Notes under the pieces: model-generated | Database searches by the model: none | Told to the model about the DNA's origin: nothing | Seen by the model: the letters and a program-made list of their open reading frames with translations, nothing else | Program-made: the position numbers and the translations under genes | Origin: Arthrobacter sp. DWC3 | GTDB taxonomy: Bacteria > Actinomycetota > Actinomycetes > Actinomycetales > Micrococcaceae | Reading direction: 5' to 3' | Length of the DNA: 64,000 nt | Assembly (NCBI RefSeq): GCF_002929375.1 | Contig: NZ_PJIP01000002.1 | Span: forward strand, 329,470 to 393,469 | In this document: one piece after another, positions 8,308-17,194 of the stretch | Layout: each line of letters opens with the position of its first letter | How positions within the stretch are numbered: the stretch's first letter is position 1

Positions 8308-8997
8308 CTACTCCTCAAGCTCGGTGACTTCGTCGTCACTCTCGGCCTTGAGCCCAAGGTCGATACCGTGCATCCACAACACAATGTCCATCACTCGCAA
8401 CGTCGAAATGTACTCCGGCGCACCCGCGGCCTTCCGGATGCTTTCAAGCCTCTCGGGCAGCCCGGTGCCGTTGGTCAGCGCCGCGTGCCAGGCGGTCCAT
8501 GAGCCTCCGGAATTCTCTAGTCCCATGAGAGGTCGAACCACGGAGTCGTAGATCGGAATCAGGCGCGGACGCTTGCGAGCCATGATCTTGCTTGCCCGGG
8601 TGGGCCCGATGCCCCACTTCCCGTACTCGTGGCCGCGCAGCAGATTCCAGAGCTCGTACTCAGCTTCGCCTGGCCTGTTCAGCCGCTCGACGTCAGCATT
8701 CCAGAGGTCGACGGCGACCGGAATCTGTCGAAGAAGATCGCTAATCTCTCCCGGGTGCTTCTCGAGCAGACCGATAGCGGCACGGCCCTTCACATCAACG
8801 GAGAGGAATGACACGGCCACCAGATCATCAGCGGTGATGCGGTTGGCAACATCGGGATGGTCCCCGCCTCCTGCCCAGTCATCGAACCGGGTGCCAGTCC
8901 GAGGACTAGTATTGCTACCGATCGGCCGATAGTAGCGCCGAACCAGCTCTGCGGCCTCGGCGACGTGATCAGCGTCAAGAATTGGCGGGTAATTCAT
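8308..8997 (-). CDS. DUF6308-like protein
   Basis: A 229-residue protein from ATG 8997 (MNYPPILDADHVAEAAELV). Features are FDDWAGGGDHPDVANRITADDLVAVSFLSVDV, LWNLLRG, GIGPTRASKIMARKRPRLIPIYDSVVRP and a C-terminal RVMDIVLWMHGID. The GIGPTRASKIMARKRP segment looks like a helix-hairpin-helix DNA-binding element followed by a basic strand. I associate this pattern with DUF6308, a family of unknown function frequent in actinobacterial islands. It is first in a two-gene operon with the nuclease at 7229-8305 and probably acts with it. Confidence 0.7.
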   Translation of the reverse strand: MNYPPILDADHVAEAAELVRRYYRPIGSNTSPRTGTRFDDWAGGGDHPDVANRITADDLVAVSFLSVDVKGRAAIGLLEKHPGEISDLLRQIPVAVDLWNADVERLNRPGEAEYELWNLLRGHEYGKWGIGPTRASKIMARKRPRLIPIYDSVVRPLMGLENSGGSWTAWHAALTNGTGLPERLESIRKAAGAPEYISTLRVMDIVLWMHGIDLGLKAESDDEVTELEE

Positions 8998-9108
8998 GCT
9001 GCTTCTTCCTGTAGTTGTCGCCGACCTCCAACCCGACGCTTCCGACCGGGAGGGCATCGGCGTCTGAGGGCCCTCCTTCTGCCTTCCTGCCGCCAACAGT
9101 ATCGATTC

Positions 9109-9447
9109 TCATGGCTCGGCACTCAGACGGGATAGCTCTGCCACGACATGCTGCCGCAGACTGGATGGCACGGATTCCAGTTCAGCCATGAGCTCCTCTG
9201 CTGCAGCTTCCACCATTTTCCGCTCGACCCGACTCAAGCCGGCTTGGTCTGTCCCCTTCCGCTGGGACAGGCCAAGCCGGCTTGTCCCCTGCGAGTGATC
9301 GAGAGGAATAGACGACTTAGTTTGATCGCTAACGTCGGATGGTTCAGGCGACGGTTGCGGTGCAGGCTCAACACCAGCCGATTCCTCACTAAGCGGCTTC
9401 CCACCTAGGACCTCCGGTAGCTTCCCAACCGGATACAGCACGTCCAA
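9109..9447 (-). pseudogene. Orphan C-terminal fragment, paralogous to 39094-39270
   Basis: A 112-codon minus frame beginning at TTG. The first part (Pro/Ser-rich) has little coding character. The last 42 residues (LSRVERKMVEAAAEELMAEL, then VPSSLRQHVVAELSRL) form a convincing amphipathic helical C terminus. The same C terminus, about 75% identical, is encoded at 39.1 kb. The 5' side abuts, head to head, the helicase fragment that begins at about 9446, so a recombination joint probably lies there. The parent family is not recognised. Confidence 0.45.
9126..9238. repeat. 113-bp imperfect direct repeat, copy 1
   Basis: Aligns without gaps to 39111-39223 (shared stretches include TAGCTCTGCCACGACA and TAGCTCCTCTGC-like blocks), at roughly 80% identity by eye. 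The two copies are in the same orientation and enclose the BREX operon and the three-gene helicase module. Confidence 0.7.
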
Positions 9448-10342
9448 GCGGGTCGAGGTCCTGGCGAGGAACGAGGCGCGCGAGCGGCGCGATGCCGCTC
9501 GGCTGCTCTACGTCGGGATGACACGCTCCATTTTGACGACAGTCCTGACTGCGAAGGGGTCCTCACCCACCGGGTTGAACGACCTCGGGGTCGACAGGCT
9601 GGTGTCGTGGTCTGGCGAAGGCACCGAGGGCTCGCTTCTCGTTGCGGATACTGCTGAACCGTTGCGGGCCGAGGTATACACGTACTCCGCTGATCAGGAA
9701 GCCGTCGCTGCCCTCGGTACTGCCCCGACGCAGTTCACCAACGCGGATATCTCGCCAACTGCCGAGAAACACCCGCCGGCTCGCATTCAGGCGAACCAGC
9801 AACAGTCTGAGTCCCCGTTGGGTACCGTAAGCGAGCACGCTGATCTCGGTGAGCGATTGATCCCTCACGGTGATCAGGGCTGGGATGCCGTGGGTTCCGC
9901 CCTTCACGCTTTCCTTGGTACCGAGTACGGCGCGCTGGCTCCAAATGATCAGCTGGGACTGTCCAAGCAGATTATCGACCGGTGGCAGGTGGGTGACCTT
10001 GTTGATGCTGAACTGTTCTTCGTCGCCGGCGATCGGCTGACCAGCTTCCTGCAGGCTTCTTATCCCGCAGCAACCCAGTACCGGGAGGCCCCCATCGCGT
10101 GGCGGAATGACAAGAACCAGGTGATGGAGGGATGGATCGACCTCCTACTGGAGACACCAAAGGGGTACGTACTCGTCGACCATAAGAGCTACCCCGGTAA
10201 AGACCCGGCGGAGCACATCCGCGAGCACTATCTGGGGCAGATGGACGCCTACCGCGAGGCGATCTTTGCGGCTACAGGCAAGCCGGTTATTGAGACGCTG
10301 ATCCACCTGCCTGCGCTGGGAAAGGTGTTCAAGGTCGTGTGA
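9446..10342 (+). pseudogene. UvrD/RecB-type helicase-nuclease, C-terminal fragment
   Basis: The plus frame reads KRVEVLARNEARERRDAARL then LLYVGMTRSILTTVLTA, helicase motif VI of a UvrD/AddA-type SF1 enzyme. The C-terminal PD-(D/E)XK domain follows: VGSALHAFLGTEY, then EGWIDLLLETPKGYVLVDHK (D and the DHK variant of the ExK motif), and a helix REHYLGQMDAYREAI. This is the RecB-nuclease arrangement. All earlier helicase motifs are absent and no start codon or ribosome-binding site precedes it, so the N-terminal 60-70% has been lost. It is followed 51 bases later by the gene at 10394, probably its former operon partner. Confidence 0.75.
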
Positions 10343-10393
10343 CCAGCGTTGCCACTGTCAGGTTTCTCAAACTTTGAAAGGCTAGATCGAGTC

Positions 10394-11035
10394 ATGGTTA
10401 GAACAGGACAGCGGGCTGCCGTGCTGAGGGAGCTGCTTAAGGAGGCGGGCTTCCAGCCGGCAACCGTCGCACCGAATCCCCCGCGGCTACACGACATCGA
10501 CGACGATCTGGCAGGGAGCATCCTTGATACGTATCGCACCTTCGGTGGGACCGACCACGACCCCGCCCTGCGGCCAGGCGCCTGGGATCTCGCGTTCAAA
10601 GGCGGGCTGGTAGTCGAGCTGGATGAGGAACTGCACTTCAACCGCTACCGTAGCCAGACACTGACTGCGGAGTGGACGGATGAACTACCCTGGCAAACGG
10701 GTTACCGTCATCAATCCGAAGAGCGGGAAGCGTCCTGCCTCAGTGCCGGCAGCTGGGGGAAGAGGTGGACCAATCCCTCTTGTGAACGAATGTTCGGGCC
10801 GGCAGCGGAGCCGCGCTCTTTCGAGGGCGGAGGCGCGCCCCGATGGAAGCAACGCGCGCTCTACGACTCGATGAAGGATGCTGCGGCGCTATCGAACTCC
10901 GCTCTCAGCCTGGCTCGCCTGTCCGTGTTCGACAATGTGGACGGGATGAGTCTCACTTCTCTCCTCGACCGAAGCGCGACAGTCTCCCCTGCCTCACTTA
11001 GACAATGTGTCGAGAGCAGGCTTCTTCGAACCTGA
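10394..11035 (+). CDS. Hypothetical protein with ELDEE...HFNRYR motif (DUF7255-like)
   Basis: A 213-residue protein from ATG 10394. The core is LRPGAWDLAFKGGLVVELDEELHFNRYR, followed by LPWQTGYR and, further on, FGPAAEPRSFEGGGAPRWKQRALYD. The conserved acidic pair on a beta strand followed by HFNRYR suggests a small nuclease-like fold resembling a Vsr or very-short-patch type enzyme (D...E.D.E..H). I associate it with DUF7255, whose function is unknown to me. It sits after the truncated helicase-nuclease and converges with the BREX operon (stop to stop, 21 bases). Confidence 0.6.
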   Translation: MVRTGQRAAVLRELLKEAGFQPATVAPNPPRLHDIDDDLAGSILDTYRTFGGTDHDPALRPGAWDLAFKGGLVVELDEELHFNRYRSQTLTAEWTDELPWQTGYRHQSEEREASCLSAGSWGKRWTNPSCERMFGPAAEPRSFEGGGAPRWKQRALYDSMKDAAALSNSALSLARLSVFDNVDGMSLTSLLDRSATVSPASLRQCVESRLLRT

Positions 11036-11056
11036 TACTCGGCCGGACGTATCGGA

Positions 11057-13165
11057 TTATGGAGCCCGCTCCTCGGGCGCCGAAAGCCCGGCGTACGTTG
11101 TGCGCTCGGATGCAACCGCTGCCGCACCTACTCGATCGGCGAACCTCTCCGACAGAGTCATGATGGCAGTAGCCTCTGGCAGCGCAGCGGAGAACTTCAG
11201 GTTCCTAACCATCTCCACCGGGATGCTCGGTACCACGTCGTCGAACGAAGTCTCTGAGAGCCGCTGTGGGTTCAAACCGCCCCGCAGGACCATAACGTCG
11301 TTGTACGACCGTCCCTCCGCTCCTGCCAGGCCGGCGCGCAGTGTTTCGTTTGCTTTCAAGCCTGCCCAGGTCCACAGGTAAATATCCTCGCCCGATTGCT
11401 CAAGAACGAGTCCGTCCTTTGAGACCTGGCCAACCCGCGTCTCTCGGACGAGGTCCAGCCGCTCAGTTGCTCGCCTCGACAGCGGAACGTCCGGCGTCTC
11501 GCCGCGGACGACGTCTCGTTGCGCTCGCATCAACTCGAACGACAGGGCAATCGCGTCACTATGCCACCGCACGTCGCCCTTGTATGACGCCGGGCTGACC
11601 GAAACTTCGAAAAGATCCCAGTTCACGTGCTCAATATGCCAAGCTCTACCGTTGATGAGGACAGGCTTTGTATCGAGCTTCTCCGATCCCTCACGCGGCA
11701 ACGCGAGCGGCGAGATGAACCCGAGCTCCTTAGTCCCGCTCACTACGCGCAGTTCCTTCTCGGCATCGAAGGAGCTGAGCAAGTCCATGAAGTGGCGGCG
11801 ACCAAACGCTTTCTCGGCGGCGGGGCCAATCATCAGCAGCCCGCCATCCTCTACAAGGAAGTCTTCCTCGCGCAAGTAGGTAAGCACTTCGTAGCCGTCG
11901 TCCATCAGCTCCAGCGTTCCCCACCACTCCCGCCAGGTCCCGGCTCCAAAAGCTCCTTCCTGCAGCGCGAGCGCAAGAAGCTGTTGAGCGGTGAGATGGC
12001 GAGGATGAGGTGGCGGGATAATCGGCTCCACGAAGCCGCGCTTCCACAATAGGAGGAGGCCTGCGGCCTCGAGGAACGTCTCCGAGCTGGTTGCCAGAAA
12101 CAGGGTGTTGCGCCTTGTTCCAGCACGGCGCCCTGTTCGCCCAAGCCTCTGGAGGAAGGATGCAACGGTCCGCGGTGCATCAATTTGAATCACGTGATCA
12201 AGGTCGCCGATGTCGATTCCGAGCTCGAGCGTAGAGGTCGCGACAATCACCGTGTTCTGAGTTTCAGCGAATGCCTGTTCGGATCTGCGTCTCTCTTCCG
12301 CGGAGAGCGACGAGTGCGACACGAACGTCTCGACACCAAGGGCCCGCAGCTCGAACGCAAGCTGCTCGCTCACGCGGCGCGACTCACAGAACACGAGCCG
12401 TTTTTCGCCCCGGTGAAGTGCTGCAACAACCTTCGCTGCATTGGGGACCGAACCGACGAAATCGAGCAGAACCTCGGGGGCTGGTGCAGATGCCGCTGCT
12501 TCTTCGGAAATCACACGAAGTTCGCGTTTCCCTATCCCACCGGTCTCACCACCCTGAAGCCAGTACCCGATCTCAAGGGGATTACCGACCGTTGCGGACA
12601 GGCCAATCCGCTGGATTGGCCGCCCTGCCACCCGTTCCAGGCGCGCCAGAATACCAAGCAGGTGCCATCCACGATCGGATGCCGCGAAGGCGTGCAGCTC
12701 GTCGACGACAATGGCCTGCAGTCCGGAGAAGAACCGGTTGTGGTCGACGCGCCGGGACACAAGCATCGCTTCGAGTGACTCTGGTGTTGTCAGCAGAATG
12801 TTTGGCGGGTCGGCGAGGATACGCTTCCGCATGGACTCGCCGACATCGCCGTGCCACAACCCCGCCCGGCGACCTAACCAATCTGCATACTTCTCAATGC
12901 GCGGGTGCAGATTGTTCAGCAGGGCCCGCAGTGGAGTGACGTAGAGGACAGACAGACCCTGCCATTGCTCCTCGACCATGGAAGAGAGCAGCGGGAAGAC
13001 CGCGGCCTCAGTCTTCCCGCCGGCTGTAGGAGCTATCAGTACGCAGTCTCCACCGGATCTCACGGGCTCAACTGAGGTCGCCTGCAGGGGCCTCAAGTTA
13101 GGCCAGCCGAGCGAATTGACGATGTGGTACTCGATAGCCTCGTCCAAGCCGGTATTGCCCGTCAT
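11057..13165 (-). CDS. brxHI: BREX type 2 DEAD/DEAH helicase BrxHI (Lhr-like)
   Basis: A 702-residue superfamily II helicase from ATG 13165, 4 bases after the brxD stop. Q-motif residue Q28, Walker A APTAGGKT (45-52), TTPESLEAML (motif Ib), DELH (155-158), GLSATVGNP (motif III), ATSTLELGIDIGDLDHVIQ (motif V) and FLQRLGRTGRRAG (motif VI) are all present. After the helicase core a winged-helix and beta-rich C-terminal region follows, as in Lhr-type helicases. The length, sequence type and place at the end of the pgl operon identify it as BrxHI, a usual member of type 2 BREX loci. It presumably remodels or translocates on DNA for the BREX complex. Confidence 0.92.
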   Translation of the reverse strand: MTGNTGLDEAIEYHIVNSLGWPNLRPLQATSVEPVRSGGDCVLIAPTAGGKTEAAVFPLLSSMVEEQWQGLSVLYVTPLRALLNNLHPRIEKYADWLGRRAGLWHGDVGESMRKRILADPPNILLTTPESLEAMLVSRRVDHNRFFSGLQAIVVDELHAFAASDRGWHLLGILARLERVAGRPIQRIGLSATVGNPLEIGYWLQGGETGGIGKRELRVISEEAAASAPAPEVLLDFVGSVPNAAKVVAALHRGEKRLVFCESRRVSEQLAFELRALGVETFVSHSSLSAEERRRSEQAFAETQNTVIVATSTLELGIDIGDLDHVIQIDAPRTVASFLQRLGRTGRRAGTRRNTLFLATSSETFLEAAGLLLLWKRGFVEPIIPPPHPRHLTAQQLLALALQEGAFGAGTWREWWGTLELMDDGYEVLTYLREEDFLVEDGGLLMIGPAAEKAFGRRHFMDLLSSFDAEKELRVVSGTKELGFISPLALPREGSEKLDTKPVLINGRAWHIEHVNWDLFEVSVSPASYKGDVRWHSDAIALSFELMRAQRDVVRGETPDVPLSRRATERLDLVRETRVGQVSKDGLVLEQSGEDIYLWTWAGLKANETLRAGLAGAEGRSYNDVMVLRGGLNPQRLSETSFDDVVPSIPVEMVRNLKFSAALPEATAIMTLSERFADRVGAAAVASERTTYAGLSAPEERAP

Positions 13166-13169
13166 AGCA

Positions 13170-14507
13170 CTAGAATTCCAGATCGACGTCGTCGACCGAT
13201 GAGACGGCTCGTAGATCACCGCGTGTCTGGGCTTCCCGCTCGACGTCGGTCAGTTCGGAGGCGCTGAGCGTGAGCTTGTAATGTTCGCGCGGGTCGAAGT
13301 CGGGAAACTGATCAACACGGTCGAGCACATCGGCAACCAGCTTCTTGAGGAAGACTCGGGGCGCTACTCCGGTTCGACTGCCAAGTTCCCCAGCGACTGC
13401 AGCGGCCAAATCCTGGATGTAGGAGTCATCTACCACTGCATGAATCCGCCCAGCCGAATGGGTCCCGGCAGCGTAGATGTCGCGCACACGGCTGCCGAGC
13501 TCAACCAGCGACTCAGGAGTGAATCCGTGCAGGCGGATCTGTGTAGCTCGCGGATTATCAAAGCGTGCGTCCGAACCGAAATCGGTTTGCAGCCGCTGGG
13601 CGAGCGGCGCGAGTCGCTGGACGCCCTGTTGACCGTCATAGAAGGCAGGCGTACCTGTCATCAATAGGTAGAGGCCCGGATAGCGCCCGCTGTCGACCTC
13701 ATCCATTAGCTGACGCAGGGCATTGAGGGATTTTTCGCGCACATCTGATCGCATGCGCTGAAGCGTCTCAACCTCGTCTAGAACGAGGACAAGCCCCGCA
13801 TAATCAGAGTCACGAAGGACGGTAAGGAGCCCTTGGAGGAACCCCAGGGCGCCGAAATGATCGAGTTCGCCACGCACACCAGCCGACCTGCGTGCACTCG
13901 CCGAGACATGCGGCTGACCGCCCAGCCATGCCAGCAGAGCATCCGCTTCAGCGTTATTCGAACTGGCGCTCATCTGACGATAGGCACGCAAGGCCATCGC
14001 GAATGCAGGCGCCTCTTTCGACACCGATGCGAGGCGCTTCTCAAGCAACTCCTCGGTCCGGAGCTCTAAATCGTCGGCAGCTACGGGACCGGTGGCTTGC
14101 ACATCCTGCCCAAGTACGTACAACCATCCGTCGACGACTTCGCTGAAGGCTCCGCTGGAGACGGTAGGCGTCGAAAGGTTCTCCACAACGCGCCGGTAAA
14201 CCTTCTCCAACTTGTACAGGGGTGTCTCGGTCTCCGAGATTTGAATTTCAGCAGTGGCGAAGTTTTTCCTCTTGGACCGTTCTGTCAGCCAGCGTGAGAA
14301 GAACGTCTTACCGGAACCGTATTCACCCCGGACCGCTTTGAATTGAGCTGCTCCATTTCTGACCGCGTCCAGCTCGTTATCAATAGCTGTTTCGAAGCTG
14401 CCAAGCCCCACGGCCATGATGTCGAGTCCCTGCTGAGGCACGGTGCCGCGGCGCAGAGCATCGATGATTTCCCTGCGCCGTCGAGAGCTGATCCCAACGT
14501 CTCCCAT
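13170..14507 (-). CDS. brxD: BREX system ATP-binding protein BrxD
   Basis: A 445-residue AAA-type ATPase. The start ATG 14507 overlaps the pglZ stop (TGATG); GTG 14510 is the alternative. Motifs: ISSRRRREIIDALRRGTVP and a GLDIMAVGL N-terminal segment typical of BrxD/DUF2791-type ATPases, Walker A GEYGSGKT (61-68), Walker B GLVLVLDEVETLQRM, and a sensor region LLMTGTPAFYDG. The C-terminal part has a winged-helix character (TGVAPRVFLKKLVADVLDRV). It follows pglZ and precedes brxHI, the standard type 2 order. Its role is an ATP-driven step in BREX, whose exact mechanism is not established. Confidence 0.92.
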   Translation of the reverse strand: MGDVGISSRRRREIIDALRRGTVPQQGLDIMAVGLGSFETAIDNELDAVRNGAAQFKAVRGEYGSGKTFFSRWLTERSKRKNFATAEIQISETETPLYKLEKVYRRVVENLSTPTVSSGAFSEVVDGWLYVLGQDVQATGPVAADDLELRTEELLEKRLASVSKEAPAFAMALRAYRQMSASSNNAEADALLAWLGGQPHVSASARRSAGVRGELDHFGALGFLQGLLTVLRDSDYAGLVLVLDEVETLQRMRSDVREKSLNALRQLMDEVDSGRYPGLYLLMTGTPAFYDGQQGVQRLAPLAQRLQTDFGSDARFDNPRATQIRLHGFTPESLVELGSRVRDIYAAGTHSAGRIHAVVDDSYIQDLAAAVAGELGSRTGVAPRVFLKKLVADVLDRVDQFPDFDPREHYKLTLSASELTDVEREAQTRGDLRAVSSVDDVDLEF

Positions 14508-17194
14508 CACACCACCCCGAACTGGTCCTTGAGCAGATCAATGTCCAGCCTCAAAGTTTCGCCGTCGCTGTCATAGGACAGAATGTCGTAGCCCTCAACG
14601 TTAAGGACACGCTTAATAACAGCCATGCTTTGTCCGATGCCTGCGCGTGAAAGTCCGGCAGCTGAAGCGACGGTGTCCTGGTGAGCACGCCCGCCGCGGT
14701 CGACAAGGGTCCGCAAAACGGTCTCGAGAAGCGAACCAGCTGTGCTTCCGGCCCGCCCGGCTAGCCTCATTTGGTCTAAGTACACCTCCGATGCAAGCAC
14801 TCCGGTAACGAGGTCGTACGTACTCGCCTGCCCGGTAACGGGCGCCTTATCGAGGTCAAATAGGGCAGGCACCGTCTCTTTGGCACGCTTTTTCTGCGCC
14901 TGTCTCGTAGGAGCAACTGTTACCGGGAGCCTTTCGGCGACGGGGTCGTTCCACCACGCCGGTGCCTGCGGTGGTGCCGGCTCCCAACCTTTCGGTGCTT
15001 CCTGTGCCAAAGACTGCTGGTACACAAGCACCGGCACAGTCAGCTCAGCCAGCGCAGCCCCACCGTGGTAGCCGGCCCGGGCAGGTCCATAGCGCGCGTC
15101 ATCGCGCCACAGCAGAACGGCCTCGCCCGCGTCAAGCGCGACCCGAGATCCCTTCACCAGGACCTCACCATGTCGAACCGGACCGGAGCTGGCTGGTCTC
15201 CATCTTGAATCGCTGCCGACTGAGGCTGGAAGCATCTCAGTTTGCCGCTCGACGACGTGCCCATGGTCCGAGGTGAGCACTACGGCTCGTCCCGCGATCG
15301 ACGCGGCATTAAGCAGTGCTCGTAGCGGTTCCAGGTCCCCTACTGTCCAGGGCCGCCCTGCAGTGTCATTCTTATGCGTCGAGTCATCAATGGCATTGAT
15401 GACGACGCCAACTACCGGCACCGCGGGGTCAGCGATCGCCGTTGCGACGGGCTCAGCAAGTTGGGCACCCCCTGACGCCCGCAGCTCCCCTTTGTGGAAC
15501 ATCCTCGCGCCGGGAAACGCTTTTGCGAGACCGGTCTTCTCAGTCACGGAGTTGCCGTCCCGAACCTCGCCACAGACCAAACTTGTCCTGGAAAGTTCAG
15601 TCATGGACGGCAGCGCCGCCGCAGCAGCAACCCGGCGCTTGGTGGAGCCTGGAACCCACTCGACGAGCCCCGACCGCCCAACCTCAGCAGCGAGATCCAC
15701 AGCGATTGCAGCGCTCATTCCGTCCAAGACCACCAGGAGCACGCCCCCGAATGCCTTCCATGGGTCAACGACGAGACGCAGAACTTGCTCAACTCCGAGC
15801 ACCGGTCCCTCGTGCAGCAAGTCTGCTAGTGAGCTCTCCGCGGGCAAGTCGCCCAGGTGTGTAGCGGCTGTCTCGTCCCTCGTTCGCCGCCTGGATCGCA
15901 CTCGCTCGATTAGCCGGCCGTAGGCAGCGCCCACCTCCGGGTCGGTGGCTCCGCTCCAGAGCATACCGAGCCCAGCATCAACCCAGGCGCCGTCGTCAAG
16001 CTGCCGCTGGAGGTCACCTCGAAGGTTGTGTGTTTCATGCTCGTCGGTGGCCAACCAGCGAATAAGTCGTACGGCCATTCGAGGCGCCAGGTGGTTCAAG
16101 TCCAGAGTGGCTTCCCGGTGATCGAGCACCGCCACCAGCGCTTCCTCAGCACCTGAATTCTCGTCGAGAGCCGCGCCGAGGATACGCAGACGAGCCGTGA
16201 ATCCGGGACGCAGGATCGACGAGCGCTCGGCACCGGAAGCCCAACCGAGGTTGTCCCGTAGAAGTGCCTCCGCCTGGTCGAGTACGACACCGAGCCGATC
16301 CGCAGGATCGCCTTCGCGCGACAGTCGCAATACAGCAGACACCGACGCATTGGCAATGTCTCGAGCTTGCAACGGAGTCAAGGCTCTGCCACCGACGTAG
16401 CGTTCAAGCAATCGGGTGCGTGCAGCAATTTGCTCCTCAGTTAATTCTCCGGCAGGATCCGGCCACAGCACGTCGATTGCCAGCCCGAGCGCGAGGGGTT
16501 TGACGAGTCCACCGGGTGCCGCGGTAGTCCGCAACGCGAAGCCAGCTGCAATTCCGTACTGCCGCTCAGCCCACCCAACCAGGTGATCCTGCAGCTCCCG
16601 ATCCACGGCAGACCAGGAAGCGCGAGCCCCGTTGCTCAACGAGGTGAGGATGATGACGCCGTCGATGGCCCCCGAACCGACCCCCAATAGATGCGCCAGC
16701 AAGCCACCCACGGCGTGTTCGGCGCTGACGGCGAGATCGGATGACGGCGCCCAGCCCCCAGCAGGTTGGTAGTCGAGCAGGGCAGTGGCGGCCCACTCGA
16801 GCCGGCGTAAGTCCCGACTGACTTCCCGCGCTCCCCGGAAGAGCCCGGGGACGCTGCCCCATTCATCGGGGTCCTCGATCTGCTGGCGGTAAGCCCGCGC
16901 GAGGACGGTATCCCCCAGATCCGATCTAGGCCGGTCAGTGAGCACCACCAGGTACTCGTCCTCGGGCTGCTCCGCGTAGGCATCGAGGATCGCCAATTGA
17001 GAGATGCCCTCAACGATCCGGACATGGTGGCCCTCTACTGTCAGTGGATTACCATGCCAACGGGGCTGAGCACGCATTACGAGCACGCGGACATCTTCAC
17101 CTTTGGCGATTAGCTCCGCGGCGCGAGATCGCACGAGCGCCTCGGAGACGGCGACTGCGCGAGTGGCTTCGGCTGACAGTTTATTCACTCCCAT
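14507..17194 (-). CDS. pglZ: BREX-2 alkaline-phosphatase-fold protein PglZ
   Basis: About 895 residues. Start candidates are ATG 17194, TTG 17200 and GTG 17188; the last overlaps the pglY stop as GTGA and has GGAG 6 bases upstream. The N-terminal region ([26 protein letters not shown]) and the central helical part precede the alkaline-phosphatase-like core: [16 protein letters not shown] (first metal-binding Asp) and [20 protein letters not shown] (D and HGH metal ligands). The C-terminal segment has a winged-helix look ([20 protein letters not shown]). PglZ is the defining BREX protein, a metal-dependent hydrolase acting with PglX and the ATPases. It lies between pglY and brxD with overlaps at both ends. 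Confidence 0.93.
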   Translation of the reverse strand: MGVNKLSAEATRAVAVSEALVRSRAAELIAKGEDVRVLVMRAQPRWHGNPLTVEGHHVRIVEGISQLAILDAYAEQPEDEYLVVLTDRPRSDLGDTVLARAYRQQIEDPDEWGSVPGLFRGAREVSRDLRRLEWAATALLDYQPAGGWAPSSDLAVSAEHAVGGLLAHLLGVGSGAIDGVIILTSLSNGARASWSAVDRELQDHLVGWAERQYGIAAGFALRTTAAPGGLVKPLALGLAIDVLWPDPAGELTEEQIAARTRLLERYVGGRALTPLQARDIANASVSAVLRLSREGDPADRLGVVLDQAEALLRDNLGWASGAERSSILRPGFTARLRILGAALDENSGAEEALVAVLDHREATLDLNHLAPRMAVRLIRWLATDEHETHNLRGDLQRQLDDGAWVDAGLGMLWSGATDPEVGAAYGRLIERVRSRRRTRDETAATHLGDLPAESSLADLLHEGPVLGVEQVLRLVVDPWKAFGGVLLVVLDGMSAAIAVDLAAEVGRSGLVEWVPGSTKRRVAAAAALPSMTELSRTSLVCGEVRDGNSVTEKTGLAKAFPGARMFHKGELRASGGAQLAEPVATAIADPAVPVVGVVINAIDDSTHKNDTAGRPWTVGDLEPLRALLNAASIAGRAVVLTSDHGHVVERQTEMLPASVGSDSRWRPASSGPVRHGEVLVKGSRVALDAGEAVLLWRDDARYGPARAGYHGGAALAELTVPVLVYQQSLAQEAPKGWEPAPPQAPAWWNDPVAERLPVTVAPTRQAQKKRAKETVPALFDLDKAPVTGQASTYDLVTGVLASEVYLDQMRLAGRAGSTAGSLLETVLRTLVDRGGRAHQDTVASAAGLSRAGIGQSMAVIKRVLNVEGYDILSYDSDGETLRLDIDLLKDQFGVV

